64,000 bases of DNA, taken from Lawsonella clevelandensis (lineage in GTDB: Bacteria > Actinomycetota > Actinomycetes > Mycobacteriales > Mycobacteriaceae). Shown piece by piece: positions 20,162 to 29,670 of the stretch. Each line of letters opens with the position of its first letter. The first letter of the stretch is position 1. The stretch covers positions 1,401,447 to 1,465,446 of the forward strand of contig NZ_CP009312.1 of the NCBI RefSeq assembly GCF_001293125.1. The letters run 5' to 3'. The translations under genes and the position numbers were made by a program. Under the pieces are notes generated by a model. It was not told the origin of the DNA and searched no databases. It worked only from the letters and a program-made list of their open reading frames with translations.

Positions 20162-20316
20162 TCTTCTCTCCTGTGACTTTTCTTTTTCAGCAAAGGGGAA
20201 CTTTACCGGGTCAAACCGTACCCAAGTCTACGCCTTCCTGCCGGTTTCACCGAACAAAGTGGACACGTAGCCTTGGGTTGTGCTGCTGTTATGTCTCGTG
20301 GTGGGGGCGGTTGTGT

Positions 20317-21234
20317 CTAGTGGCGGGCGCTGAGTGGGAGGGGGAAGGGGACGGATCCGGGGGCGGTGCCTTGCACGATGGGCATCCGTACGGCGGTTCC
20401 CCATTCGGACCAGGAACCGTCGTAGTTGTAGGCGCAGTCGCAGCCGAGCAGGTAGGTGAGGACGAACCAGGTGTGGCTGGCTTGTTCTCCCATGGTGCAG
20501 TAGGTGATGACGTCGCGTTCGTCGTCGGGGGAGCAGACTCCGTCGTAGATGTCTTCGAGGGTAGTGCGGGGGAGGAAGCGGGAGTCGGGTCCGACGGCGC
20601 GGTTCCAGGGGATGTTGAAGGCAGTGGGGATGTGTCCGCGGCGGGAGACGGCGCTGGAGAGGTGTGGGGAGAGGGTGTTGCCAACGTATTCGTCGCGGCT
20701 GCGGGCATCGATGATGAGGGAGGAACCAAGTGCGGCGAGGACGTCTTGCCGGTAGACACGCCGGTTGTCGTCATGACGTTCGACGATGGGGTAGTCAGAT
20801 TCTGGGTAGGTGCGGACTGCGAAGCTGGTGGGACGTTCTTCCAGGAACCAGGCGTCGCGGCCGCCGTCGAGGAGGCGGACGTCGGCGTGTCCGAAGAGGG
20901 AGAAGACCCAGAGTGCGTAGGCGGCCCACCAGTTGGATTTGTCGCCGTAGAGGACGATGGTGTCGTTTTGGCGGATGCCGAGGTGGCGCATCAGGCTGGC
21001 GAAGTGTTGGCCGTTGATGAAGTCGCGGATGTTGGGGTCGAAGAGGTCTTTGCGCCAGTCGAGGCGGAGTGCGCCGGGGACGTGGCCAATGTCGTAGAGG
21101 AGGCCGTCTTCGTTGCATTCGAGGATGCGTAGTCCTGGGTAGTCGAGGTGTTCAGCGAGCCATTCGGTGGAGACGAGGCGCTCTGGGTGCGCGTAGTCGT
21201 TGAACCGCGGGTTGAGATCGTAGGGCGCGGGCAC
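20317..21234 (-). CDS. sseA: Thiosulfate/3-mercaptopyruvate sulfurtransferase (two rhodanese domains)
   Basis: This 305-residue protein has two rhodanese domains; the first carries GDKSNWWAAYALWVF and the second the catalytic cysteine in TYCTMGEQASH (near residue 247). The GTG at 21234 is chosen over upstream ATGs at 21288 and 21252 because GAGGAGG sits 5 nt before it. The resulting N-terminus, MPAPYDLNPRFNDYAHPERLV-like, also matches M. tuberculosis SseA (Rv3283). It transfers sulfur to cyanide or other acceptors; the physiological acceptor is unknown. SseA is also part of the carboxylase neighbourhood in mycobacteria. Confidence 0.9.
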   Translation of the reverse strand: MPAPYDLNPRFNDYAHPERLVSTEWLAEHLDYPGLRILECNEDGLLYDIGHVPGALRLDWRKDLFDPNIRDFINGQHFASLMRHLGIRQNDTIVLYGDKSNWWAAYALWVFSLFGHADVRLLDGGRDAWFLEERPTSFAVRTYPESDYPIVERHDDNRRVYRQDVLAALGSSLIIDARSRDEYVGNTLSPHLSSAVSRRGHIPTAFNIPWNRAVGPDSRFLPRTTLEDIYDGVCSPDDERDVITYCTMGEQASHTWFVLTYLLGCDCAYNYDGSWSEWGTAVRMPIVQGTAPGSVPFPLPLSARH

Positions 21235-21459
21235 GCTGTCCTCCTCGGGCATGAAGTTGCAGGGCGCGAAGTAGTTTTCACCTGTCATTCTAGTTTTTCT
21301 GGGGGCGCTCTGCCGAATGAATGGAACACCGCCACCCACCTGCCTACTGCTGGGAGTAAGGATGGGTGACAGTGTTCGGGGGTGCTTATGCTGGTGAGCA
21401 GAGATACAGCGGGTGTCCGTGGTGCGGGTGCGCGCAGGGCGTGTTTAGCTGCTTGCTAG

Positions 21460-22779
21460 TCAGAAGCTTTCCAGCATGCCGACCTGGGCGTAGGAGGGCA
21501 TGTCGAGGAGACCGTGGCCGGAGAGACCGATGACGATGGACGGGCCGCTGCCGGGGGTGCCTTGGTGCTTGCGGGCTTCCAAGAGTGCGCCGGCAAGTGC
21601 GTGGGTGGACTCGGGGGCAGGCACGATACCTTCGGTGCGGGCCAGCAGGCGGCCGGCCTTGAAAGTGGTTTCCTGCGGGAGTGCCATGGCGTCCATGAGA
21701 CCCAGGTGGTAGGCGTGGGAGACCATGGGTGCCATGCCGTGGTAGCGAAGGCCGCCAGCGTGGATGGGGTCGGGGACGAAGTCTGCACCCATGGTGTACA
21801 TCTTCATGAGCGGGGTGGTGTGGGCGACGTCGCCGAAGTCGTAGCGGAATTCTCCTTCTGTCATGGATGGGCAGGAGGCAGGTTCGACGGCGACAACTTT
21901 GGTGGTGCAGTTGCCGGCGATGATTTCCCGGATGAAGGGGAAGGAGAGGCCGGCCAGGTTGGAGCCGCCACCGGCGCAGCCGAAGACGTAGTCGGCTTGT
22001 TCTTCGCCGAACTTCTTGAGCTGGAGGAGGGTTTCTTCACCGATGATGGTCTGGTGGAGCATCACGTGGTTGAGCACGGAGCCCAAGGTGTAGTGGGTCT
22101 TGTCGTCGCCGAGAGCTACTTCGACGGCTTCGGAGATGGCCATGCCGAGGGATCCGGTGGTGCCCGGGAATTTTTTGTTCATGGCGCGGCCGGCTTTGGT
22201 GTCCACGGTGGGGGAGCTGTAGCAGCGTCCTCCGTAGAGGTCCATGAGCATGCGGCGGTAGGGTTTGGATTCGTAGGAGGTGCGGACCTGCCACACCTGG
22301 ACGTCAATATCGAACATGGCGCCCGCGTAGCTGAGGGCGGCTCCCCATTGACCAGCACCCGTCTCGGTGGTGAGGTGCTCAATGCCTTCGATCTTGTTGT
22401 AGTAGGCCTGTGGTAGAGCGGTGTTGGTCTTGTGTGAACCGACGGGGCTCACACCTTCGTACTTGTAGTAGATGCGGGCAGAAGTGCCGAGTGTTTCCTC
22501 TAGGCGACGGGCGCGGTAGAGGGGGCTGGGGCGCCACTGCGTGTAGAGCCGTCGGATCGGCTCGGGGATTTCAACGTAGCGGTCTTTGGTGAGCTCCTGG
22601 CGGCAGAGTTCGGCAGAGAAGAGCGGTTGGAGGTCAGCTTCGGTGACGGGCTCTTGGGTGGCCGGGTTGAGGTGCGGAGCGCAGGGCTCGGGAAAGTCAG
22701 CGTTGAGGTTGTACCACTGGGTGGGCATCTCGGATTCGTCCAAGATGACCTTTGTATTCGGGGAAAGTTCGACAGTCAT
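21460..22779 (-). CDS. trpB2: TrpB2-type tryptophan synthase beta-like PLP enzyme
   Basis: Condenses indole (or an indole-like nucleophile) with serine to give tryptophan; the TrpB2 class is known mainly from archaea, Thermotoga and various bacteria. The family marks are EMPTQWYNL near the N-terminus, the PLP lysine in GSHKTNTAL, TETGAGQWG and the glycine loop GCAGGGSN. The ATG at 22779 gives 439 residues; an in-frame ATG at 22848 is possible, and neither has a strong ribosome site. No trpA or other trp gene is nearby. It sits between accE and sseA, a position not occupied by trpB in M. tuberculosis. Confidence 0.88.
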   Translation of the reverse strand: MTVELSPNTKVILDESEMPTQWYNLNADFPEPCAPHLNPATQEPVTEADLQPLFSAELCRQELTKDRYVEIPEPIRRLYTQWRPSPLYRARRLEETLGTSARIYYKYEGVSPVGSHKTNTALPQAYYNKIEGIEHLTTETGAGQWGAALSYAGAMFDIDVQVWQVRTSYESKPYRRMLMDLYGGRCYSSPTVDTKAGRAMNKKFPGTTGSLGMAISEAVEVALGDDKTHYTLGSVLNHVMLHQTIIGEETLLQLKKFGEEQADYVFGCAGGGSNLAGLSFPFIREIIAGNCTTKVVAVEPASCPSMTEGEFRYDFGDVAHTTPLMKMYTMGADFVPDPIHAGGLRYHGMAPMVSHAYHLGLMDAMALPQETTFKAGRLLARTEGIVPAPESTHALAGALLEARKHQGTPGSGPSIVIGLSGHGLLDMPSYAQVGMLESF

Positions 22780-22926
22780 ACTTGACAGTCTCTCATCACG
22801 ATCAGGGGAAATCCATTTGAGGGGGGCTACTGCGGTAGCGGACACCATTTTAGGGTGGGAGTAGCTCCTAGAGATGCAGGCTATTCCTAGAAAAGTGGAT
22901 TACGCCTAGTGATGTGGCTGCGGTGC

Positions 22927-23142
22927 CTAGAGGTTGACGTAGGCGGTGGGGGCGTAGGCGAGAACAGGGGAGAACTGGCGGTTAACATCACCCCAGTTGT
23001 TGAGGGCGTTGGTGACCTGCGGCATGGTGTCGGTCGAGGCGGCGAGGGCCATGGTGCGGAGGGCTTCGCCGATGGCGGCAACCTCTGCTTCGGTGGGGTT
23101 ACCTTTAACGATGTCGAAAACCACGTCCGGCTTTACGGTCAT
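22927..23142 (-). CDS. accE: Acyl-CoA carboxylase epsilon subunit
   Basis: This 71-residue protein has VKGNPTEAEVAAIGEAL (residues 12-28), the core signature of the AccE epsilon subunit that holds AccA3 and AccD5 together. AGAAGGG lies 7 nt before the ATG. It is separated from accD5 by maf, whereas in M. tuberculosis accE5 directly follows accD5 and maf comes after. The residues after position 30 do not match any motif I recognise. Confidence 0.8.
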   Translation of the reverse strand: MTVKPDVVFDIVKGNPTEAEVAAIGEALRTMALAASTDTMPQVTNALNNWGDVNRQFSPVLAYAPTAYVNL

Positions 23143-23296
23143 TCGTTTACCCTTCTTACGGTCTTTCTCGTGGGTGGCAGATGGTTCCTGGGATCCGCTC
23201 TCGATACGTTGGCGGTATCCAGCGCTTTTATGCTGCTACGCAAAATAACAGTTTAGCGCGGTGGTGCGAAAAACCTAATTACTGTGCGATGTTCTG

Positions 23297-23953
23297 TCAC
23301 TTTTCTTCTGCTGATGGGCTGGTGACGGTATTCCACAGGCTGGTGGCGTTCAGTCCCACTTGGGCGGCGAGCCGGCGGAGGGTGGGCAGGCTCAGCCCGA
23401 TCACGTTGGAGGGGTCCCCCTCGATGGCATCAATAAACCAGCCGCCGAGAGCTTCCAAGGTAAAGGCACCGGCACAGTAGAGGGGTTCGCCGGATTCGGC
23501 ATAGCGACGGATATCGTCGTCAGTGGGAGTGCTGAAGTGTACGACGGTGCGGGTGACGGCGGAGGCGGTGGCCTCTGCGCCGTCCGTCAGGCGAATAACG
23601 GTATGCCCGGTGAGGAGTTCTGCAGAAGTGCCGCGTACCTGCTGCCAGTGGGCGATGGTGCGCTCTACCGTGAGTGGCTTCCCTACCAGCTCACCGGTTG
23701 CGGTAAGCAGCATGGAATCGCAGCCAATGACGAGTGCGTCAGCCGCCAGTGTCGGGTGGGAAATACACAGCTGGTGGGCAACGTCGGCGGCTTTGGCAGC
23801 AGCTAGCTGTTCCACCAGTGTGGGGCCAGCGGGGAGTTGGTGTTTGAGCTCGTTCTCATCTGCGGTGGAGACGAGAACGAAAGGCTCAATTCCACCGCTG
23901 CGGAGGATCTGTAGGCGGGACGGCGAGGCCGACCCCAACACCACAGTGGTCAT
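23297..23953 (-). CDS. maf: Maf-family nucleoside triphosphate pyrophosphatase
   Basis: Hydrolyses non-canonical or selected nucleoside triphosphates to monophosphates and PPi. The N-terminal VLGSASPSRLQIL (residues 5-17) is the Maf signature, followed by AADALVIGCDSM with the catalytic aspartate, GKPLT, and the C-terminal GGWFIDAIEGDPSNVIGLSLP. Its length of 218 is normal. The ATG overlaps the accD5 stop by one base (TAATG), so the two genes are translationally coupled. Confidence 0.93.
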   Translation of the reverse strand: MTTVVLGSASPSRLQILRSGGIEPFVLVSTADENELKHQLPAGPTLVEQLAAAKAADVAHQLCISHPTLAADALVIGCDSMLLTATGELVGKPLTVERTIAHWQQVRGTSAELLTGHTVIRLTDGAEATASAVTRTVVHFSTPTDDDIRRYAESGEPLYCAGAFTLEALGGWFIDAIEGDPSNVIGLSLPTLRRLAAQVGLNATSLWNTVTSPSAEEK

Positions 23954-25575
23954 TACAGCGGGATATTGCCGTGGCGCTTCGGGTAGCTGGGAACCACCTT
24001 GCGTTCGAGGAGACGCAGTGCGATGGCGATTTCGTCCCGAGTGTGCGATGGCGGAATGACGGAGTCCACAAAACCGCGCTCAGCGGCAACGTAGGGGTTA
24101 ACCACCTGTGTTTCGTACTCGGCCTGCAGCTTTGCGGTGAGGGCTTCCACATCCTCACCCTTCTCGGCAGCTTCTGCAAGCTGCTGATGGTGCAGGCGGG
24201 GAACGGAGTTAGCGGCATCATCGATGGCGATCTGGGCGGTCGGCCAGGCCAGGTTGATGTCAGCGCCAAGGTGCTTGGAGCCCATGGCGTTGTAGGCTTC
24301 GCCGAAGGCTTTACGGACGACGACAGTGACACACGGAGTGACCGCTTCGCCGTAGGCGTAGAAGAGCTTGGCGGCGGAGCGTACGGAGCCGGCCTGCTCT
24401 TCTTCCAGGGAGGGGAGGAAGCTGGGCACATCCACCAGGGTGATGATGGGAATGTTAAAGGCATCGCAGGTGCGGATGAATCGGGCGGCCTTGTCAGCGG
24501 CAGCTGTGTCAATCGCACCGGCGAGAACCTGCGGTTGGTTGGCGACGACCGCGACGGAGCGGCCTTCGATGCAGGCAAAACCAGTCAGCATGTTGGTGGC
24601 GCGACCTGCCTGTACTTCCAGGAAGTCGCCATCGTCAACGAGTCGGGTGATGATCTCCACCATGTCGTAGGTGGTGGCGTCGGAGTCGGGAACAATGGCG
24701 TCGAGTTCCAGGTCTTCCGGACGTGGGTGGCTACCGGGTGCGCCGGGGAGTTTCACCCAGGGCTGCTTGGGTGCTTCTGCTCGGTTGTTAGAGGGCAGGT
24801 GGGCGAGCAGTTCCTTGGCGTAGGTGAGGGCATCCGCTTCGTCGTCGGCCACGTAATGGCAGAGGCCGGTCTTTTCCATGTGGATGTCCGCACCACCCAT
24901 GTCCTGGGTGGATTTACCTGCGCTTCGCTCGGCGATCATTTCGGGGGTACCGAAGAGCATCTCGGACTGGCCACGCACCATGATGACGAAGTCCTGCAGT
25001 GCGGAGGCGAAGACATTGCCGCCGGAGCTTCGACCCAGTACGACAGAAATCTGCGGGATGAGGCCGGAGGCCTTCACCAGCCGCTGGCAGATCTCTCCGT
25101 AGAAGGCCAGCGAGTTGACGCCTTCCTGCAGTCGAGCGCCGCGGCCGTCAATAATGGTGACCAGCGGCCGTCCGGTCTTAATTGCAAGGTCAAGGATCTT
25201 GACAATCTTCTCGCCCGTCACCTCGCCGAAGCTGCCTCCCAGTACGGTGGAGTCAGCGGAGAAGGCGCATACCGAGCGGCCATCGACGGTACCGTAGCCG
25301 GTGACCACGCCGTCTCCCACCGGCTTGCAGAATGCCAGGTCGTAGGAGTTGGAGCGGCTCTTTGCCAGCGCATCGGTTTCCACGAAGGAGCCTTCGTCGA
25401 ACAACGCCACGATGCGTTCGCGGGCGGTCATCAAACCAGCGTCGTGAACCTTCTCGATAGCCTCGGCGCCGACGGGTGCCTGGGCTTCGGCCATGCGGCG
25501 ACGAAGCTCGTTCAGCTTGCCGGCAGTGGTGTGAATACTAGGTGCGCCATTACTCATGAGCATTAGCTTACTCAA
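23953..25575 (-). CDS. accD5: Acyl-CoA (propionyl-CoA) carboxylase beta subunit
   Basis: Carboxyltransferase that moves CO2 from biotin on AccA3 to propionyl-CoA or acetyl-CoA, feeding methyl-branched and mycolic lipid synthesis. The 540 residues show the crotonase-fold halves with ARERIVALFDEGSF near the N-terminus, GRSSGGNVFASALQDF (acyl-CoA pocket) and the second-half MGSKHLGADINLAWP. The TTG at 25575 has AAAGG 8 nt upstream; ATGs at 25563 and 25557 are alternatives. It leads a minus-strand run with maf and is divergent from birA. Confidence 0.93.
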   Translation of the reverse strand: MSKLMLMSNGAPSIHTTAGKLNELRRRMAEAQAPVGAEAIEKVHDAGLMTARERIVALFDEGSFVETDALAKSRSNSYDLAFCKPVGDGVVTGYGTVDGRSVCAFSADSTVLGGSFGEVTGEKIVKILDLAIKTGRPLVTIIDGRGARLQEGVNSLAFYGEICQRLVKASGLIPQISVVLGRSSGGNVFASALQDFVIMVRGQSEMLFGTPEMIAERSAGKSTQDMGGADIHMEKTGLCHYVADDEADALTYAKELLAHLPSNNRAEAPKQPWVKLPGAPGSHPRPEDLELDAIVPDSDATTYDMVEIITRLVDDGDFLEVQAGRATNMLTGFACIEGRSVAVVANQPQVLAGAIDTAAADKAARFIRTCDAFNIPIITLVDVPSFLPSLEEEQAGSVRSAAKLFYAYGEAVTPCVTVVVRKAFGEAYNAMGSKHLGADINLAWPTAQIAIDDAANSVPRLHHQQLAEAAEKGEDVEALTAKLQAEYETQVVNPYVAAERGFVDSVIPPSHTRDEIAIALRLLERKVVPSYPKRHGNIPL

Positions 25576-25738
25576 CTGCGGCCTTTCTGGAGAACCGAGC
25601 GTGGACTAGGTTGGGGTTTCCCCCAAAAATCTCGACTTCACCACCCCCACACCGCACGCACGGTCCACCCCGTAGAATGGCTAGCAAGATAACGGTGCCC
25701 GTAGCTGCGCCATCAGTTTCTCTCCCCGTGGAGTCTTC

Positions 25739-26647
25739 ATGCCGCTCGTCCCTACCCGTCCACTCGATGTCGCCCTTCTGCGTGCTGCGCTAGTGGACAC
25801 TCCCGCAACCACCTGGCAGTCCCTAGAGGTAGCGGATGTTACAGGTTCCACCAATAGCGACATGGTCCAGCGGGCTTCCGCCGACCTCACCTGCGACCGG
25901 GCTTTGCTGCTGGCTGAGTACCAGACCAACGGGCGAGGCCGCTACACCCGCAGTTTTGTGGCCCCGCACCAATCCTCTATCAGCTTCTCGGCCCTTATCC
26001 GGACAGGTACCGTCTCGTCGCAACGATGGGCGCTGCTGCCTTTAGCAACGGGTGTGGCAGTGATCGATGGGCTCCGCCGGACCCTCCGAGAAGCAGGCAT
26101 TGATGCGGGTGCCGGCGCAGGAAGCGCCAGTGGAACTCCGGGAGAAATCGACCTTTCCCTCAAATGGCCTAACGACATTCTCTGCAATGGTGGGAAACTG
26201 GCCGGCATGCTGGTGGAGATGGCGGCGGTAGACCGCACCTTCCCCGACGGCAGTAGCGCCGCCGCGATTGTGCCGGGGGTAGGCATCAACGTCACCCAGT
26301 CTCCCGATGAACTACCAGTCGACTATGCCGTATCGCTGGCGATGGTACTGGGAGACCACACACCCAGCCGGGAGGACCTTGCTATCGCCATCTTTACAGA
26401 ACTCGATCGGCGGGTACAGGAATGGTGGCGGGGAGACACGGTGATGCTGGAAGATTATATTGACCGCTGTTCCACTATTGGCCAGGAAGTGGATATACAG
26501 CTACCGGATGGGGTAATGGCCCACGGAACAGCGGTGGATGTAGCGGAGGATGGCTGTCTGTTGTTGCGCACAGCTAACGGGGCAGTCCAAGCGGTGCGTG
26601 CTGGTGATGTGCGACATGTTCGCGGAGGAGGCTGCTACCTGCCATGA
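25739..26647 (+). CDS. birA: Biotin-protein ligase (biotin-[acetyl-CoA-carboxylase] ligase)
   Basis: Activates biotin with ATP and attaches it to the carrier lysine of AccA3. The 302 residues include the nucleotide/biotin loop NGRGRYTRSF (about residues 63-72), KWPNDIL and GKLAGMLVEM. There is no N-terminal helix-turn-helix, so this is a ligase without the repressor domain. It is divergent from accD5, the same arrangement as M. tuberculosis Rv3279c/Rv3280, which links it to its substrate. The PH-domain gene begins 7 nt after its stop. Confidence 0.93.
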   Translation: MPLVPTRPLDVALLRAALVDTPATTWQSLEVADVTGSTNSDMVQRASADLTCDRALLLAEYQTNGRGRYTRSFVAPHQSSISFSALIRTGTVSSQRWALLPLATGVAVIDGLRRTLREAGIDAGAGAGSASGTPGEIDLSLKWPNDILCNGGKLAGMLVEMAAVDRTFPDGSSAAAIVPGVGINVTQSPDELPVDYAVSLAMVLGDHTPSREDLAIAIFTELDRRVQEWWRGDTVMLEDYIDRCSTIGQEVDIQLPDGVMAHGTAVDVAEDGCLLLRTANGAVQAVRAGDVRHVRGGGCYLP

Positions 26648-26654
26648 TGGAGTC

Positions 26655-27416
26655 ATGAAGAGAAGCGGTGACTACCCAGAGAAGATCCTCGACCCGGGTG
26701 AGGAGATTCTCATTCACGAGCGTCCCCATTGGATCAGCCTTGCCCGCCCGACACTGCTGACCATCCTGACGGTCATGCTCGCGATGCTGCTGGTGGGGCT
26801 GTCCGACGCTCTCCAGGAAGGAGTCCTCCGTGACATTCTGCAAGCCGCCCTCATCCTGGTGATGGTGGCGATGCTGCTGGTATGGGTGGTGGTGCCGGTA
26901 CTGCACTGGCTGGGCTCTTCCATTGTGGTCACCAGCAACCGGGTGGTGTTCCGACAGGGTGTGTTCCGTAAAGAAACCTTCTCTGTGTCGTTGGCATGGT
27001 TGCAAGCGGTGGATGTGGAGCAATCGCTGCTAGGCCGCATGCTGCACTACGGCACTGTTCATATCTCTAGCTATGAACTAGGCGGACTGCAGTTCGACCG
27101 GGTTCCGCATCCACATGATCTGGAGAGTTTTGTGCGCTCGGGAAGTGCCGAGTTGCAGCGCACGGGCGCCTACTCGCAGCGGGCATACTATGCGCCAGCC
27201 GAGGGGTATCCAGCATATCCACCGGTGGGAGCAGGCTATGCGCCGATGCCCCCGCTTGCCACCTACCAGTCGCCGGCACAGAATCCACTGCAGCCGCCGC
27301 TACAGCCACCCACTGGGGCCCCCTACCGTCCCTCCTACGCAGGGCGGGGGAATACCGCAGATTATGGCGGAGGTGCACAAAAACCTCCCCGCCGGCGCAG
27401 ATTATTTCGACGCTAA
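26655..27416 (+). CDS. PH-domain (bPH2/YdbS-like) membrane protein
   Basis: This 253-residue protein starts with GEEILIHERPHW (about residues 16-27), then two membrane helices (about 30-85), then a bacterial PH domain with SSIVVTSNRVVFRQGVFRKETFSVSL and GTVHISSYELGG. The last 75 residues are Pro/Tyr/Gln-rich and low complexity, ending in RRRRLFRR. The ATG at 26655 is the first that keeps the gene clear of birA. It matches Rv3278c of M. tuberculosis in type and place. The function is unknown. Confidence 0.8.
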   Translation: MKRSGDYPEKILDPGEEILIHERPHWISLARPTLLTILTVMLAMLLVGLSDALQEGVLRDILQAALILVMVAMLLVWVVVPVLHWLGSSIVVTSNRVVFRQGVFRKETFSVSLAWLQAVDVEQSLLGRMLHYGTVHISSYELGGLQFDRVPHPHDLESFVRSGSAELQRTGAYSQRAYYAPAEGYPAYPPVGAGYAPMPPLATYQSPAQNPLQPPLQPPTGAPYRPSYAGRGNTADYGGGAQKPPRRRRLFRR

Positions 27417-27454
27417 CGGGGAGGATCCAAGAGGAGATCGTAGGGGGACGGCGC

Positions 27455-28165
27455 TTACTGGTTGAGGTCAGCTTGCGCACGCTTTGCTGTGATCCGCTCT
27501 TCTGGCGTTCGGTAGCGTTCGCGCCGGGCAACAGCACGACTGGCGACGGTTCCCTTCCGGATCGGGGTCTGGCGGCGGGAGTGTTGCTTCCAGTCTTGTG
27601 TCATGGACACTGCCTCACCTTGCGCAAACTTGGGGGCGCGGTGGGGCTTTGCCATCTCTTCCATCTCGGGGGCTTTGGGGAAGACAAACTTGTCGAAGGC
27701 CCACCAGCGCCACACCATGGCCAGCAACATACCGATGATGGAACCGAAGAGGAAGTCCCAGAGAGACACGGCAAGCTGTGAGGTGAGGCGACCACCATGG
27801 CTCACCAGGGCGAGTCCCAGAATGTTGCGGGAGAACCACAGCGGGATGGCATTGATGAGAATGCCGATACCGGAGACGATGAAGAAGAAGGTGGCTTCAC
27901 GCCTGCTGCGTTTTCCGCCACGCTCGTGGAATGCCCATTCGGAGTTAAGAACGTATGAGCAAACGACAGCAATAGTGACGGCCAGAATTTTGGCCATGGT
28001 GGCTTTCTGCTGCATGACGGTAAGCGTCAAGGCATAGAAAATGCCGTTGTCGATGATGAAGGTAATGCCACCGACGATGCCGAAGCGGATGAATTCGCGA
28101 TGCTTAATGAGGAAGGGGCGCCACTTCTCCGGCATGTGTTTGAGGAGGGACTCTTCTATTTTCAC
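27455..28165 (-). CDS. GtrA-family membrane protein
   Basis: This 236-residue protein has a GtrA domain of four membrane helices (about residues 22-165), opening with EFIRFGIVGGITFIIDNGIFY. GtrA proteins are thought to help flip polyprenyl-linked sugars across the membrane. A basic cytosolic tail of about 70 residues follows. The GTG at 28165 is chosen, with AAGG 12 nt upstream; ATG at 28135 is an alternative. It converges on the PH-domain gene and diverges from purK, as in the Rv3277/Rv3276c region. Confidence 0.8.
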   Translation of the reverse strand: MKIEESLLKHMPEKWRPFLIKHREFIRFGIVGGITFIIDNGIFYALTLTVMQQKATMAKILAVTIAVVCSYVLNSEWAFHERGGKRSRREATFFFIVSGIGILINAIPLWFSRNILGLALVSHGGRLTSQLAVSLWDFLFGSIIGMLLAMVWRWWAFDKFVFPKAPEMEEMAKPHRAPKFAQGEAVSMTQDWKQHSRRQTPIRKGTVASRAVARRERYRTPEERITAKRAQADLNQ

Positions 28166-28319
28166 AAAAGTCAGCTTACCTTCTTCTGCCGGTGACGTGA
28201 CACAATGGACATGGAATGCCAGGTCGTCCCCCTCTGCGTCGGCATAGGCCGGCGAAAGAATTCCCGACGGCACGGCATTATTCGCTATCCATCCTGCTCC
28301 TGCCGGAAGAGTACTGCCT

Positions 28320-29585
28320 ATGCCTACCGCGCCACGCAAGTATCCCCCTGTCACCGAACGCATTATGCCCAAGGTCGCCATGATTGGAGGTGGGCAGCTG
28401 GCTCGTATGACGGCCCAGGCGGCAATCGAGCTGGGGCAGACGTTGCGGGTGGTGTCCTCTGGTCCTACGGAATCCGCTGCCCAGGTCACTCCCGACGTGG
28501 TGATGGGCGAGCATACGGATGTAGAAGCTATCCGTACCGCCGCACAGGGGGCGGATGTGGTGACCTTTGACCATGAGCATGTCCCCCAGGACGTGCTAGC
28601 CACGTTGCTGGCGGAGGGAGTGAACTTCCAGCCACAGCCGCGTGCCCTCATTTTTGCCCAGGATAAGTTGCAGATGCGGCGTCGCCTACGGGAGATTGGT
28701 GCCCCGGTGCCCCCGTTTGCCCATCTGCAGACCGATGACGATGTTGCGCGGTTCTGGGAGGAGAACGACGGCGAGGTCATCATTAAGACGGCGCGTGGCG
28801 GATACGACGGCCATGGAGTGTGGGCTCCGACGACGTTGGTGGAGGCGCAGGAAATTGTGCGCACGGGGATCACGGCGCACGAGATGACAATGCTGGGCGA
28901 GTGGAAAGTGCCGTGGGTGGTGGAATTGTCTGCCCTGGTCGCCCGTTCTCCAGAGGGGCAGGGGGCCGCGTGGCCCGTTACCCAATCCATCCAACAGCAG
29001 GGAATTTGTGCCGTTGCGATGGCTCCTGCGCCCTGTTTGCCAGCGGAGGTGGCGACAGCTGCCCAACAGTTGGGGTTGCGCATTGCCCAGGAGCTGGAGG
29101 TAACCGGCGTGCTGGCGGTGGAGCTGTTCTTGCTGCCGGATAACTCTTTGCTGGTTAATGAATTGGCGATGCGCCCTCATAACACCGGCCATTGGACGCA
29201 GGATGGGTGCATTACCAGCCAGTTTGAGCAGCACATTCGGGCAGTCCTGGATTATCCGTTGGGGGACGTCTCTATGCGGGTGCCGTTTACGGTGATGGCC
29301 AATGTGTTGGGCGCGCCGAAGACTCCGAAGATGACGATGGATGAACGGGCGCATCACCTATTTGCACGCTTCCCCAATGTGAAGCTGCATATGTACGGAA
29401 AAAGCGAGCGTCCGGGCCGTAAACTGGGACACGTCAACGTGTGTGGCCCGCTGGGTGGTTCGGTTGAGGATCCCGTCTATGTGGCGAAGGTACAGCGGGA
29501 AGCCGAGTTGGCGGCACAGTGGATGTCCACGGCGGAGTGGCTGGATGGCTGGGACCCGCATACAGGTATGCCGGCTAACGAGTGA
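28320..29585 (+). CDS. purK: 5-(carboxyamino)imidazole ribonucleotide synthase
   Basis: ATP-dependent carboxylation of AIR to N5-CAIR in purine synthesis. The 421-residue ATP-grasp protein has the N-terminal VAMIGGGQLARM (residues 19-30), TARGGYDGHGVW in the ATP loop and ELAMRPHNTGHWTQD in the metal-binding end. The ATG at 28320 has GGAAGAG upstream; a second ATG at 28365 lies directly before the domain without a ribosome site. purE follows on the same strand, so the two steps are encoded together. Confidence 0.95.
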   Translation: MPTAPRKYPPVTERIMPKVAMIGGGQLARMTAQAAIELGQTLRVVSSGPTESAAQVTPDVVMGEHTDVEAIRTAAQGADVVTFDHEHVPQDVLATLLAEGVNFQPQPRALIFAQDKLQMRRRLREIGAPVPPFAHLQTDDDVARFWEENDGEVIIKTARGGYDGHGVWAPTTLVEAQEIVRTGITAHEMTMLGEWKVPWVVELSALVARSPEGQGAAWPVTQSIQQQGICAVAMAPAPCLPAEVATAAQQLGLRIAQELEVTGVLAVELFLLPDNSLLVNELAMRPHNTGHWTQDGCITSQFEQHIRAVLDYPLGDVSMRVPFTVMANVLGAPKTPKMTMDERAHHLFARFPNVKLHMYGKSERPGRKLGHVNVCGPLGGSVEDPVYVAKVQREAELAAQWMSTAEWLDGWDPHTGMPANE

Positions 29586-29670
29586 GCTATTGTATCCACG
29601 CTGGCAACGTACACGACAACGATGCTGAGACGGATGAGCGTCGGGTAAGACGTGAAGAAAGGTGACGACG

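Noticed and set aside
28166-29083. N-terminal extension of the GtrA gene through purK
   Set aside because: The extra 300 codons are antisense to purK; the GtrA domain and a GTG at 28165 define the real gene.
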